Positions 46,006-57,121 of a stretch of DNA of 64,000 nucleotides are shown here, in pieces (within the stretch, counting starts at the first letter, position 1; each line of letters begins with the position of its first letter). The notes beneath the pieces were generated by a model, which was not told the origin of the DNA, made no database searches, and saw only the letters and a program-made list of their open reading frames with translations. Source of the stretch: RECM01 sp047921215 (GTDB taxonomy: Bacteria; Bacteroidota; Rhodothermia; Balneolales; Cyclonatronaceae); contig JBLRWO010000001.1 in NCBI GenBank assembly GCA_047921215.1, forward strand, positions 124,001 to 188,000. The letters run 5' to 3'. Both the position numbers and the translations under genes were made by a program.

Positions 46006-47094
46006 TCAGATACCGTACAACTGCTGGGTTATGCAGTGAACCGATCCCTGGCCCCATACCAGGTCTGCGCAGGGTATGGCCTCGACGTGCCTGTCAGGGA
46101 AATAGTGTTTCATCATTTCGATGACAGTGCCGTCATATTTTTTATCATACACCGGAAGGATGACCACATCGTTGGCAATGTAGAAATTCGCATAACTGGC
46201 CGGTACATATTCCGAACCATCAACCGTAGTACCTTCAATCCTGGTTTCAGGCAAGTGTACAGGAATGATATCATATCCACTGCCGTCGGGTCGCTTCACA
46301 TCCCTTAGTTGTTCAAGATTTTCATTCAGGGCACGATAGTTCACATCACCGGTATCTTCACACACCATCGTCATCAGGGTGCCCGGATTCAGGAACCGGG
46401 TAAGGTCGTCGATGTGCCCGTCAGTATCGTCACCGGCCAGGCCATCGCCCAGCCAGATAATACGATCCATTCCCAAATACTCCTTTAAATACAATTCGAT
46501 CTGCCGGATTGTCATTCCCGGATTGCGGTTCGGATTCAACAGCACCGATTTTGTGGTTATCAGGGTTCCCTCACCATCGGTTTCTATAGACCCGCCCTCA
46601 AGGATCATTCCGGGTTCAAACCGTTTTATTCCGTATCTGGCACCAAAATATGACGGAATCTGGTTGTCATCTTCAAAGGGCGGGTATTTACCACCCCAGG
46701 CATTGTAACCCCAGTCGGTAATTACAGTATCCGTTGTTGAGTCCGGTTCAGAACTGTCGCCCTGATTTTTAAGCATGATGGGTCCGCAGTCCCTCACCCA
46801 GACATCGTTGGTCGGTATGCGGTGCAGAATCAGGTTGGTGTCGTTTAGGGGACGGTTCCTGATTGCCCTTCGCATCCTGGCTTCGGTAGCATCGTCCGGA
46901 ATAAGCAGATGAACAGGTTCAAAGCGGATGAGCGTTTCAACAATATCGGCGTACACCTTTTCAACACGGTTAAGGCGCTCACCAGGCCAGGTTTCCCGGT
47001 TTGCCGGCCAGCTCATCAACGTACCGCTGTGGCGTTCCCACTCGGCAGGCATCCGGTAGCCCAGAGATTTGGGTGTTGCAGCAGATTCGGTCAT
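46006..47094 (-). CDS. aguA: Agmatine deiminase
   Basis: The 362-residue enzyme converts agmatine to N-carbamoylputrescine. It begins MPAEWERHSGTLMSWPANRE, with the NDVWVRDCGP motif (substrate-binding Asp), EGGSIETDGEGTLI, and GDGLAGDDTDGHIDDLTRF. The catalytic nucleophile is Cys354 in VHCITQQ; the preceding GQGS differs from the common GGGG. The next enzyme of the pathway, AguB, lies 15 bases upstream in the same operon, so the order is aguB-aguA. Confidence 0.95.
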   Translation of the reverse strand: MTESAATPKSLGYRMPAEWERHSGTLMSWPANRETWPGERLNRVEKVYADIVETLIRFEPVHLLIPDDATEARMRRAIRNRPLNDTNLILHRIPTNDVWVRDCGPIMLKNQGDSSEPDSTTDTVITDWGYNAWGGKYPPFEDDNQIPSYFGARYGIKRFEPGMILEGGSIETDGEGTLITTKSVLLNPNRNPGMTIRQIELYLKEYLGMDRIIWLGDGLAGDDTDGHIDDLTRFLNPGTLMTMVCEDTGDVNYRALNENLEQLRDVKRPDGSGYDIIPVHLPETRIEGTTVDGSEYVPASYANFYIANDVVILPVYDKKYDGTVIEMMKHYFPDRHVEAIPCADLVWGQGSVHCITQQLYGI

Positions 47095-47109
47095 AAACGG
47101 TTTACAGAT

Positions 47110-47985
<876 letters not shown>

Positions 47986-48054
47986 TGGATTAATGAATGT
48001 GGTTATTCGGAATTCAGGATGAGCAAAGATACGGCACTTTTAACCGTATCGATA

Positions 48055-48091
48055 CAAAAAAAAGCCGTCGTACCCACAGGCAGACGGCTTT
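48055..48091 (-). terminator. Rho-independent terminator of the ankyrin gene
   Basis: On the minus strand a 9-bp stem (AAAGCCGTC pairing with GACGGCTTT, 13-base loop, arms at 48061-48069 and 48083-48091) is followed by a run of eight or more T. It lies 22 bases after the ankyrin gene stop, before aguB. Confidence 0.88.
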
Positions 48092-48113
48092 TACAGGTCA
48101 AGGTTTATGATGA

Positions 48114-48506
48114 TTACCCCGTTTTTTCGGCGGCCATCGCTCTTTCAAGCAATACTATAATATCGCTGTCGCCGGCCGATTTGGCATGGTCCATGATATT
48201 CCAGCCTCTGTCGTCGATAACATGAATGTCAGCGTCGTGCTCAATTAAAAGGTCAGTAATGTCTTTGTGGTGATTGGCTACCGCCCAGTACAGTGCGGTG
48301 GTTCCTCGATTGTCCCTTTTGTTAACGTCAGCACCCTCATCAAGCAATAGTTTCACTACTTCAATATGTCCGTGTTTCGCTGCTTTCATGAGGGCTGTGC
48401 GATCGTGCTCATCCATACTGTCTACATCAGCGGATTCGGAGATGAGCATTTTCACTGTTTTAAGATCGCCGTTCTCTGCCGCGTCAAGGAATTTACTTTC
48501 CTCCAT
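48114..48506 (-). CDS. Ankyrin-repeat protein
   Basis: From ATG 48506 the product has 130 residues and consists almost wholly of four ankyrin repeats; the best are DRTALMKAAKHGHIEVVKLL with DEGADVNKRD, and TTALYWAVANHHKDITDLL. There is no signal peptide or membrane segment, so a cytoplasmic protein-binding role is likely; the partner is unknown. The in-frame ATG at 48512 touches a GGAG at 48513-48516, while the ATG at 48506 lies 6 bases after it, so the second start is chosen. A terminator follows directly. Confidence 0.85.
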   Translation of the reverse strand: MEESKFLDAAENGDLKTVKMLISESADVDSMDEHDRTALMKAAKHGHIEVVKLLLDEGADVNKRDNRGTTALYWAVANHHKDITDLLIEHDADIHVIDDRGWNIMDHAKSAGDSDIIVLLERAMAAEKTG

Positions 48507-48685
48507 AGGCATCTCCTTTTATTTGGGATTGGTACTTAAGTGCATCAGCATTGTAATATTTTTGACAATCGTTTGCAACCTAAAAGATGTTTAAATGTCG
48601 GTATCCGGCAGGCGGAAATCGTACCCTGAGATGCCCTTATTTACAGTTAATCCAAATGCCGGTTCAGTATCATCACTACTTTTTG

Positions 48686-48693
48686 TAACTTTG
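48686..48693 (+). promoter_or_regulatory. Candidate -7 box (TAACTTTG) upstream of ettA
   Basis: TAACTTTG matches the Bacteroidota TAnnTTTG element and ends 31 bases before the ettA start codon. No clear TTG element is seen at the expected upstream distance, so support is partial. Confidence 0.3.
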
Positions 48694-48724
48694 GCCATCA
48701 TTTTAAACCAGGTAAAATCATCTT

Positions 48725-50397
<1,673 letters not shown>

Positions 50398-50398
<1 letters not shown>

Positions 50399-50862
50399 TG
50401 CAAACAGATGAAAGTGCCTACGGCCGGCTTGCGGCACTTGCACAAAAGCTGGATGTACTTACATCAGATCACGCACCGCTTTGGGGTGATATGAGCGCAC
50501 AGCATATGGTTGAGCATCTGACCGACTCCCTGAAGATCAGTAACGGCGAAACAACCGTGCAGCAGTTTACAGACGAGGAAAAAATTCCTGCATTAAGGGC
50601 ATTCCTGATGAGCGACAGGCCCATGCCGAGAAATTTCAGAAGCCCCGCAAACGGCGAAGGCCTCCGTCCGCTCAGGCACCCCAATCTGGATAGTGCCCTG
50701 GCAGTACTGAAAAACGAGTTGGCCCGCTTCCATCAATTCCATGAAGCAAATCACGGCAGCCGGCCGGTTAACCCTGTGTTCGGCCCTTTGTCGTACAACC
50801 AGTGGATTCAGTTTCACCAGAAACATTTCCAGCATCACCTTTCACAATTCGGCTTAATCTAA
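50398..50862 (+). CDS. DUF1569/DinB-like protein
   Basis: The 154-residue protein is helical, with His36 and His40 in WGDMSAQHMVEHLTDSLK, and a C-terminal FGPLSYNQWIQFHQKHFQHH then LSQFGL. The second segment closely resembles DUF1569 domains of the DinB four-helix superfamily, which bind a metal with three His residues. It may be a thiol- or metal-dependent enzyme; no substrate is known. It overlaps ettA as TAATG and lies 14 bases before dodecin. Confidence 0.7.
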
Positions 50863-50876
50863 AATTGAACACTCTT

Positions 50877-51089
50877 ATGAGCAACCATACGTATAAAACC
50901 ATTGAACTGACCGGCACATCAAATAAATCGGTGGAAGATGCTATTCAGAATGCCGTTTCCCGTGCTTCAAGAACCGTCAAGGAAATGCGTTGGTTCGAGG
51001 TAACCGAAATTCGGGGCAACATTAACAAAAACCTCGTGAACCAGTGGCAGGTAACTTTCAAAGTAGGTTTCACCATTCAGGACGAGTAA
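50877..51089 (+). CDS. Dodecin flavin-storage protein
   Basis: The 70-residue protein has the dodecin pattern: KTIELTGTSNKSVEDAIQNA, flavin-stacking Trp39 in KEMRWFEV, and NQWQVTFKVGF with Gln58. Dodecins form hollow 12-mers that bind and protect riboflavin or FMN. The start is the ATG at 50877, 14 bases after the DUF1569-like gene; a longer in-frame reading from 50802 lies inside that gene. It converges with the histidine kinase. Confidence 0.93.
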   Translation: MSNHTYKTIELTGTSNKSVEDAIQNAVSRASRTVKEMRWFEVTEIRGNINKNLVNQWQVTFKVGFTIQDE

Positions 51090-51097
51090 TCCCTATC

Positions 51098-54000
51098 CTA
51101 TCCGATCAGTTCACGGCTGAAACGAAGTGTAAAGGTAGCACCTCGGCCGTTTTTGAAGTTGAGGGTTCCCTTTAACTGACTTGCCAGACCGGTAATGAGG
51201 TTCATACCCAGTGAGTTGGCACTTTCTGGACTCAACTCATGTGGCAGACCCTTTCCGTTATCCTTTACCGTGAGGACGAATTCATTGCCCGACCTCACAA
51301 AACTGACCTTGATCCAACCCTTTTTCAACCCGTTAAACGCGTGTTTATACGCGTTGGTGATCAATTCGTTCAGAATCAGACCGCAGGGTACTGCATCGTT
51401 GATATCCAGGTAGATATTATCGGCATTGATTTCAATGCTCACATTCGGTTTCTCCTGCTTGTAGAAATCATCAATGGTTTCAACCAGGCTCTTTATGTAC
51501 GAGCCGAATTCAATGCTGGCAAACATTTCGTTCTGGTACAACATCTCATGAATCATGGCCATCGACCTGATCCGGTTGCTGCTTTCATGAAGAAGTATCC
51601 GGGTATCTTCATTCTCAACCAGATCGGCTTTCAGATGAAGCAGACCCGATATGATCGCCATATTGTTTTTCACCCTGTGATGGATCTCCTTGAGCAGTAC
51701 CTCTTTTTCGTTGAGTGAATCCTTGATCATTTTTTCTGATCTTTTCTGCTCAGTGATGTCCGAAATGATCTCAACGAATGCGACGACCTCATTACCCGCA
51801 TTCATGACGGGTGCCATCGATACGCTGATGTCGACCTGAGTGCCATCTTTGCGAACTCCCTTAAGTTCACCTGTACTGATTCCGTGCCCTGTCAGAATTT
51901 TTTCCTGCAGCCTGGTATGTTCCTTCTTCGACCCGGGGTGGATCATGGGAAGGGCCCGGCCGGCCATTTCGGTTTCCTTCCATCCAAAAAGTGTAGTGGC
52001 TGCCAGGTTACTCGAATAAACGTTGCCCTTTTCATCGACGGTAATAATGGCAAGCGGCGAAGCCTGGATCAGGGCCCTCTGCTTTTCGTTGCTTTCACGA
52101 AGGGCTTCTTCAGCCAGTTTCCGCTCGGTGATATCATACAGGGATCCGGTAGTCCCGTTAACAAGGCCATCCTTGTCGAGAATGAGCCTGGCAAAAATTT
52201 CCAGCCAGCGTATACTGCCGTCTTTAACCAGGAACCTGATCTCCTCTTCACAATACCATATTTCACTGTTTACAAGCGATTTATACAATGACTCGAATTT
52301 GTCGCGGTCATCAGGATGAATGAAGTCAAAAAACCTTTTCCCAAGGGTTTCCTCCCTTGAATAGCCTGTGATCTCTGTCCATGATGAGTTGATGAAGACC
52401 CAGTTCCCGAATTCATCGATCTGGAAAATGACTTCCTTTATACTTTCCACCACTTCACGATACTGCTTCTCACTGTTCCGGAGATCCTCTTCCACTCTTT
52501 GCTTTTCAATAAAATTACCTGTTGTTCCGGCCATGGCCTGCAGAATACCTGATTCACTTTTCGTCCAGGAGCGTTCCCGGCTGCAGTCGTCAAAAGTCAC
52601 AAACCCCCATAACCGGTCTTTGAGGATTACAGGGACAATAAGCTGCGAGCGGATATCTTCGTAGTAAAGGTGTTTGTGCTTCCTCTTAACTTCACCTGCA
52701 GACGCCGCGGTAACAGAAAAACCCGCAGCCAGCTGTTTATACCATTTTGGTTTTGAATCAATCAGTATATCCTGAGTGGATTCTTCTTCCTCAAGAGATG
52801 CGGCATTAAGATTGTGCCACTGGTAAATCTGACTCGTTGCCTGCTTTCCTGAAAACAGTTCGTCGTGATTTTCGTATATACACACCCGGTCCACTTCAGA
52901 CGCTACACCCAGGATTTCAAGGGCTTCATTGATTCCGTCGCTTACATCTTCAGCCACGATCAGCCGGTTGGTTGCATCGGCAACCGCGCGCAGCAGATCA
53001 TCCCTTTTCAACAACTCAACTTCGGCTTCCTTTTTTTGGGTAATGTCCTGAACCGTACCTTCAAGGTAAATGGGGGTTCCGTTCTCATCTCTTACACAAA
53101 GTGTCGACTCCTCGATCCAGATGATGGAACCATCCTTGCGGTACATCCTGGATTCCATGTTTTTCACCTCCCCTTCCTTTTCGATAATCTTGACGATCTC
53201 GTCACGGCGGCCCTCATCCACGTAGAGCTGGCTGTCGATGCTGTCGGTAGACCGGATCAGATCTTCTTCGGAGTCGTACCCCAGAATGGCAACAAGGGCA
53301 GGATTGGCACTGATAAACCTGCCGTCAGGCGTACTCTGCACAATGCCCTCCAGGGCGTTTTCATATATTTTCCGGTATTGTTCACGCGACTGCAGTAAAT
53401 CCGATTCAGATTGCCTGATATTCTTAAGGATTCTTCGGGTTGATATGCCTGCTACCACCAACAAAAATCCGATGGTAAGGAATACAATCCAGTTCAGCAG
53501 CGACTCAATACCTCGGGCGGTATGACCAAGATGGCCGGAAAACTGGTTCTGTAAAGGTGACAATTCTCCGTTCAGCCGGAAAATTTCCGACATCATTAAT
53601 GTGAGCTGCAGGGAATCGGGGTCATTTGAAATTACTTCCTCATAGATGACAGATGCGGTACTGTCGATAGCAAAAACCAGCTCATCGCCTCTTTCCCAGA
53701 TTCCAATGGCCGTTTCCATAAATGCCGCGTTCCGGTAATTCCTGAACAGTTTTATAATCCGGTCTATATTATCCGGGTGGTTCCTGCCCTGCAGAAGTCC
53801 CGACTTAACTTTCTCATAATCCGGTTTATCCTTTTCCAGTTCAATGCGTGCAATGGAATTCCCGAGAGGCACTGAAATCGCTTCCCTGTACATCCAGTAA
53901 TATTTCGGATCCTGCTCCTGTACGAACTGAATGAGATGGGTAAATGAATCTTTCTGATAACGTGAATAGTAACCCTCACCTTCTATATAGGCATTGAGCG

Positions 54001-54127
54001 ACATGAAAAGTCCTGCGGTATACATCCACAGAAAACCCAGCAGGAGTATAACCACTCCAAAAAGTGAGATAACGGTAACGACCCGTTTCGTTGTATTGGT
54101 GTTAATTTGTATTGAATGCTGCTCCAT
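51098..54127 (-). CDS. Membrane sensor histidine kinase, multi-PAS/GAF, HisKA_2 type
   Basis: This 1009-residue kinase has two membrane helices (about residues 13-36 and 212-232) around an extracytoplasmic sensor of about 175 residues. Then come PAS (about 250-360), GAF-like (375-525), PAS (555-660) and PAS (680-790). The HisKA_2 motif is EIHHRVKNNMAIISGLLHL with phospho-acceptor His816, then an ATPase domain with NELITNAYKHAF and DNGKGLPHE. This HWE/HisKA_2 group often acts in light or stress responses. No response regulator lies nearby, so the partner is unknown. It is divergent from pckG. Confidence 0.9.
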   Translation of the reverse strand: MEQHSIQINTNTTKRVVTVISLFGVVILLLGFLWMYTAGLFMSLNAYIEGEGYYSRYQKDSFTHLIQFVQEQDPKYYWMYREAISVPLGNSIARIELEKDKPDYEKVKSGLLQGRNHPDNIDRIIKLFRNYRNAAFMETAIGIWERGDELVFAIDSTASVIYEEVISNDPDSLQLTLMMSEIFRLNGELSPLQNQFSGHLGHTARGIESLLNWIVFLTIGFLLVVAGISTRRILKNIRQSESDLLQSREQYRKIYENALEGIVQSTPDGRFISANPALVAILGYDSEEDLIRSTDSIDSQLYVDEGRRDEIVKIIEKEGEVKNMESRMYRKDGSIIWIEESTLCVRDENGTPIYLEGTVQDITQKKEAEVELLKRDDLLRAVADATNRLIVAEDVSDGINEALEILGVASEVDRVCIYENHDELFSGKQATSQIYQWHNLNAASLEEEESTQDILIDSKPKWYKQLAAGFSVTAASAGEVKRKHKHLYYEDIRSQLIVPVILKDRLWGFVTFDDCSRERSWTKSESGILQAMAGTTGNFIEKQRVEEDLRNSEKQYREVVESIKEVIFQIDEFGNWVFINSSWTEITGYSREETLGKRFFDFIHPDDRDKFESLYKSLVNSEIWYCEEEIRFLVKDGSIRWLEIFARLILDKDGLVNGTTGSLYDITERKLAEEALRESNEKQRALIQASPLAIITVDEKGNVYSSNLAATTLFGWKETEMAGRALPMIHPGSKKEHTRLQEKILTGHGISTGELKGVRKDGTQVDISVSMAPVMNAGNEVVAFVEIISDITEQKRSEKMIKDSLNEKEVLLKEIHHRVKNNMAIISGLLHLKADLVENEDTRILLHESSNRIRSMAMIHEMLYQNEMFASIEFGSYIKSLVETIDDFYKQEKPNVSIEINADNIYLDINDAVPCGLILNELITNAYKHAFNGLKKGWIKVSFVRSGNEFVLTVKDNGKGLPHELSPESANSLGMNLITGLASQLKGTLNFKNGRGATFTLRFSRELIG

Positions 54128-54247
54128 GGGAACAGTAAATAATGATAGGTCAGTCCTTAATGTTTCATTTCTTCACAGCTTTGCTCTTTGCTACCTGTTC
54201 TTTTATCATTTTGGGGCGGGTTTGTTGCAAATATTTTGCACTAATTT

Positions 54248-54262
54248 CCGGATCAGATCCGG
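54248..54262. promoter_or_regulatory. 15-bp palindrome, operator candidate
   Basis: CCGGATC-A-GATCCGG is a perfect inverted repeat with 7-base arms and a 1-base centre, 220 bases upstream of pckG and 120 upstream of the kinase gene. The size fits a dimeric regulator site, but no regulator is known. Confidence 0.35.
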
Positions 54263-54381
54263 CAATGTTACCGTTATGTAAACAAACCGATGGGAGTCGA
54301 TTTTTATTGAAATTCTAATTTCAAACTTATATATTCTAATGACGATTTAGAAATGACCAAAACAATTGACATATTACGTAA

Positions 54382-54395
54382 AACCCGCCCGGGTT
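54382..54395. promoter_or_regulatory. 14-bp palindrome, operator candidate near pckG
   Basis: AACCCG-CC-CGGGTT is a perfect inverted repeat 86 bases before the pckG start, just downstream of a TTGACA. A regulator of gluconeogenesis could bind here; this is inference. Confidence 0.35.
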
Positions 54396-54481
54396 AAACG
54401 AAATCGGCCGAAACAATAATACGGAATGATCAGATATTTTTATTCGGATTAACGTATTTAACCTAGAATATGGAGAATTAA

Positions 54482-56341
54482 ATGGATTATTCAGACCAAG
54501 TAAAGAATAAAGAACTTACCAAATGGGTAAAGGAATTGGAAGAGCTACTCAAGCCGGACAGTGTTCACTGGTGCGATGGCTCCCAGGAAGAAAATGACAA
54601 ATTGACAGAACTGATGGTTCAGTCGGGTACTTTCAAGCGTTTAAACCCTGAAAAACGACCTAACAGCTTCCTGGCATTTTCCGATCCCAGTGATGTAGCC
54701 AGAGTTGAAGACCGTACATATATCTGCAGCAGACGCAAGCAGGACGCCGGGCCCACCAACAACTGGGAAGACCCTGCCGTTATGAAGAAAAAGCTGAAAA
54801 AGTTATTTGACGGTGCCATGAAGGGCCGTACGATGTATGTTATCCCCTTCTCAATGGGACCGCTCGGTTCTGCCATTTCCCACATTGGTATCGAAATTAC
54901 CGATTCACCTTACGTTGTGGTTAATATGCGCATCATGACCCGCATGGGCAAGGATGTTATTGACACACTGGGCGATGGTGAATTTGTAAAATGCCTGCAC
55001 TCTGTAGGTGCTCCTCTTGAGAAAGGTGAAACCGACAAACCATGGCCTTGCAATCCGGATACCAAGTACATTGTACATTTCCCGGAAGAGAAGTCCATTA
55101 TGAGCTATGGCAGCGGTTATGGCGGAAACGCACTGCTCGGTAAAAAGTGTTTTGCACTTCGAATTGCTTCAACAATGGCCCGCGATGAAGGCTGGCTGGC
55201 TGAACACATGCTCATCCTGGGTGTGGAATCGCCTGAGGGCGAAAAAACGTATGTAGCTGCCGCATTCCCCAGTGCCTGCGGTAAAACCAACTTTGCCATG
55301 CTCATTCCACCCAAAGAGATGGAAGGATGGAAGGTAACCACCGTTGGTGATGACATTGCATGGATCAAGCCGGGACCCGACGGACGCCTGTATGCGATCA
55401 ATCCTGAATACGGATATTTTGGTGTGGCCCCTGGTACCAACTACGCCACAAACCCCAACGCAATGGATTCGATCAGTCAGAACACCATATTCACTAACGT
55501 GGCTCTCACACCCGACGGTGATGTCTGGTGGGAAGACATGACCAAAGAGAAACCGAAAGAGCTCATCGACTGGCGCGGAAACAAGTGGACACCCGAATCC
55601 AAAACTCCGGCTGCACACCCGAACGCACGCTTTACGGCGCCTGCCTCTCAGTGCCCGGTTATTGATCCGGCATGGGAAGACCCCGCCGGTGTGCCCATCA
55701 GTGCATTTATCTTCGGTGGACGCAGAAGCACAACCGTACCCCTGGTCTATCAGTCGGCCAACTGGAATTTCGGCGTATACATGGCAGCGACCATGGGATC
55801 CGAAATGACGGCTGCCGCCTTTGGTGAACTCGGCAAGGTGCGGCGCGACCCGTTTGCCATGCTTCCCTTCAGTGGCTACCACATGGGCGACTACTTCAAC
55901 CACTGGCTGCAATTCGGCCGCGAACTGCCCAATCCGCCACGGATCTTCGGTGTAAACTGGTTCCGCAAGGATGAAAACGGAAAATTCATGTGGCCGGGCT
56001 TCGGTGATAACATGCGCATTCTCAAGTGGATCGTCGATCGTGTAAATGGTAAGACCGCTGCTGTTGAAAGTCCGCTCGGTTGGATGCCCCGCCATGAAGA
56101 CATCGACTGGAGGGGCCTTGAGAATTTCTCCAAGACCGATTTCCTGAAACTTATGAACGTCGACCGCGAAGCGTGGAAACAGGAAGTACTGTCGCACGAG
56201 GAACTGTTTTCCAAACTGTACGACAGGCTTCCCAAAGAATTCCTCTTTATGCGGGAACTGATCCTTTCCAGCCTCTGGCGTTCACCTGAAAACTGGGAGC
56301 TGGCACCTGAAAGAGGTGAAGTCGCCCATAAAGCCCACTGA
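54482..56341 (+). CDS. pckG: Phosphoenolpyruvate carboxykinase (GTP)
   Basis: The 619-residue enzyme converts oxaloacetate and GTP to phosphoenolpyruvate, the entry step of gluconeogenesis. The GTP-type signature is clear: FPSACGKTNFAML with catalytic Cys266 and P-loop Lys268, the FGGRRSTTVPLVYQ stretch, and the C-terminal EDIDWRGLENFSK. Length also fits the GTP class, which is less usual in bacteria than the ATP class. A GGAG six bases upstream supports the ATG at 54482. A strong terminator follows, so it is a single-gene transcript. Confidence 0.97.
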   Translation: MDYSDQVKNKELTKWVKELEELLKPDSVHWCDGSQEENDKLTELMVQSGTFKRLNPEKRPNSFLAFSDPSDVARVEDRTYICSRRKQDAGPTNNWEDPAVMKKKLKKLFDGAMKGRTMYVIPFSMGPLGSAISHIGIEITDSPYVVVNMRIMTRMGKDVIDTLGDGEFVKCLHSVGAPLEKGETDKPWPCNPDTKYIVHFPEEKSIMSYGSGYGGNALLGKKCFALRIASTMARDEGWLAEHMLILGVESPEGEKTYVAAAFPSACGKTNFAMLIPPKEMEGWKVTTVGDDIAWIKPGPDGRLYAINPEYGYFGVAPGTNYATNPNAMDSISQNTIFTNVALTPDGDVWWEDMTKEKPKELIDWRGNKWTPESKTPAAHPNARFTAPASQCPVIDPAWEDPAGVPISAFIFGGRRSTTVPLVYQSANWNFGVYMAATMGSEMTAAAFGELGKVRRDPFAMLPFSGYHMGDYFNHWLQFGRELPNPPRIFGVNWFRKDENGKFMWPGFGDNMRILKWIVDRVNGKTAAVESPLGWMPRHEDIDWRGLENFSKTDFLKLMNVDREAWKQEVLSHEELFSKLYDRLPKEFLFMRELILSSLWRSPENWELAPERGEVAHKAH

Positions 56342-56407
56342 CGTTTAAAAAAACGCAGTCGGACTAAAAACCAATTGTAACACGCAAAACTGCATTCTTA
56401 AGCAACG

Positions 56408-56440
56408 AAGGGCACCCTGATACGGTGCCCTTTTTCTTTT
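56408..56440 (+). terminator. Rho-independent terminator of pckG
   Basis: The stem AAGGGCACC/GGTGCCCTT (7-base loop, 56408-56432) is followed by TTTCTTTT. It lies 67 bases past the pckG stop. Confidence 0.92.
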
Positions 56441-56566
56441 GGACTCGTCGCATTTTAACACATCGTAACTGATTAATCCGTACAGCAATACCAAAGAGTA
56501 CTTAAATCAGGTACATTCCATCATGCCGGCCGGTACCTCCGCCGGTATAACCAATACATAACAGCC

Positions 56567-57121
56567 ATGATTGAAATTATTCCGTTTTCATCAGATCATG
56601 ATGCACTGGCTTGTGCTGAAGCAATGGTTGGAACCGAGCCATGGATTACCCTCGGACTCACCTTTGACAAAGCTCTGGAAATCAGTTCTGATACTGTTCT
56701 TGAACGCTATGTTGCCATTGATGGTGATCAACGGGCAGGATACATCCTCATTAACACCGGTGCACAGTTCCCCGGCTACATCAAGATTCTCTGCGTATCT
56801 CCCGGTTTCCGCGGTAAAGGTATCGGACGCCGGCTGATGGGCTTTGCCGAAAAACGGATTTTCAGGGAATTCCCAAACATTTTTTTATGTGTGTCATCAT
56901 TTAATACCGGTGCACAGAGGTTTTACCGGTCACTTGGTTTCCATGTGGTTGGAGAGCTCACAAACTACCTGATTGAAGGGCATTCCGAAATACTGATGCG
57001 TAAAACGATCGGTCCCCGGTCGGGTTTTAATCCATCAGTCGGTGTCAGGCAGAATTCGGAAGGTAACCAGTCCGGGGCTGAATACCAGGCTGACACATCT
57101 CACCATTCGGGATTCACATAA
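56567..57121 (+). CDS. GNAT-family N-acetyltransferase
   Basis: The 184-residue protein has the GNAT layout, with YIKILCVSPGFRGKGIGRRL containing the acetyl-CoA loop R-G-K-G-I-G, and NTGAQRFYRSLGFHVVGEL near the end. The substrate is unknown. The last 35 residues (from about IGPRSGFNPSVGV) are low-complexity and polar and may be dispensable. The 3' end overlaps the convergent exonuclease-family gene by 22 bases. Confidence 0.88.
   Translation: MIEIIPFSSDHDALACAEAMVGTEPWITLGLTFDKALEISSDTVLERYVAIDGDQRAGYILINTGAQFPGYIKILCVSPGFRGKGIGRRLMGFAEKRIFREFPNIFLCVSSFNTGAQRFYRSLGFHVVGELTNYLIEGHSEILMRKTIGPRSGFNPSVGVRQNSEGNQSGAEYQADTSHHSGFT

Larger units (their letters stand above)
54128..54481. other. Divergent intergenic region (354 bp) between kinase and pckG
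   Basis: No gene is supported. The region is A+T-rich and must hold both promoters. It contains two perfect palindromes, listed separately, a TTGACA at 54366-54371 with no convincing -10 box at 17 bases, and a GGAG at 54472-54475 six bases before the pckG ATG. Confidence 0.5.

Noticed and set aside
54366..54395. TTGACA upstream of pckG as a -35 box
   Set aside because: The sequence 17 bases downstream is GC-rich (part of the palindrome) and has no -10 resemblance.
55169..56197. Long open frame of 342 codons opposite pckG
   Set aside because: It is antisense to a clearly recognised gene, shows no family similarity, and reflects the codon bias of pckG.
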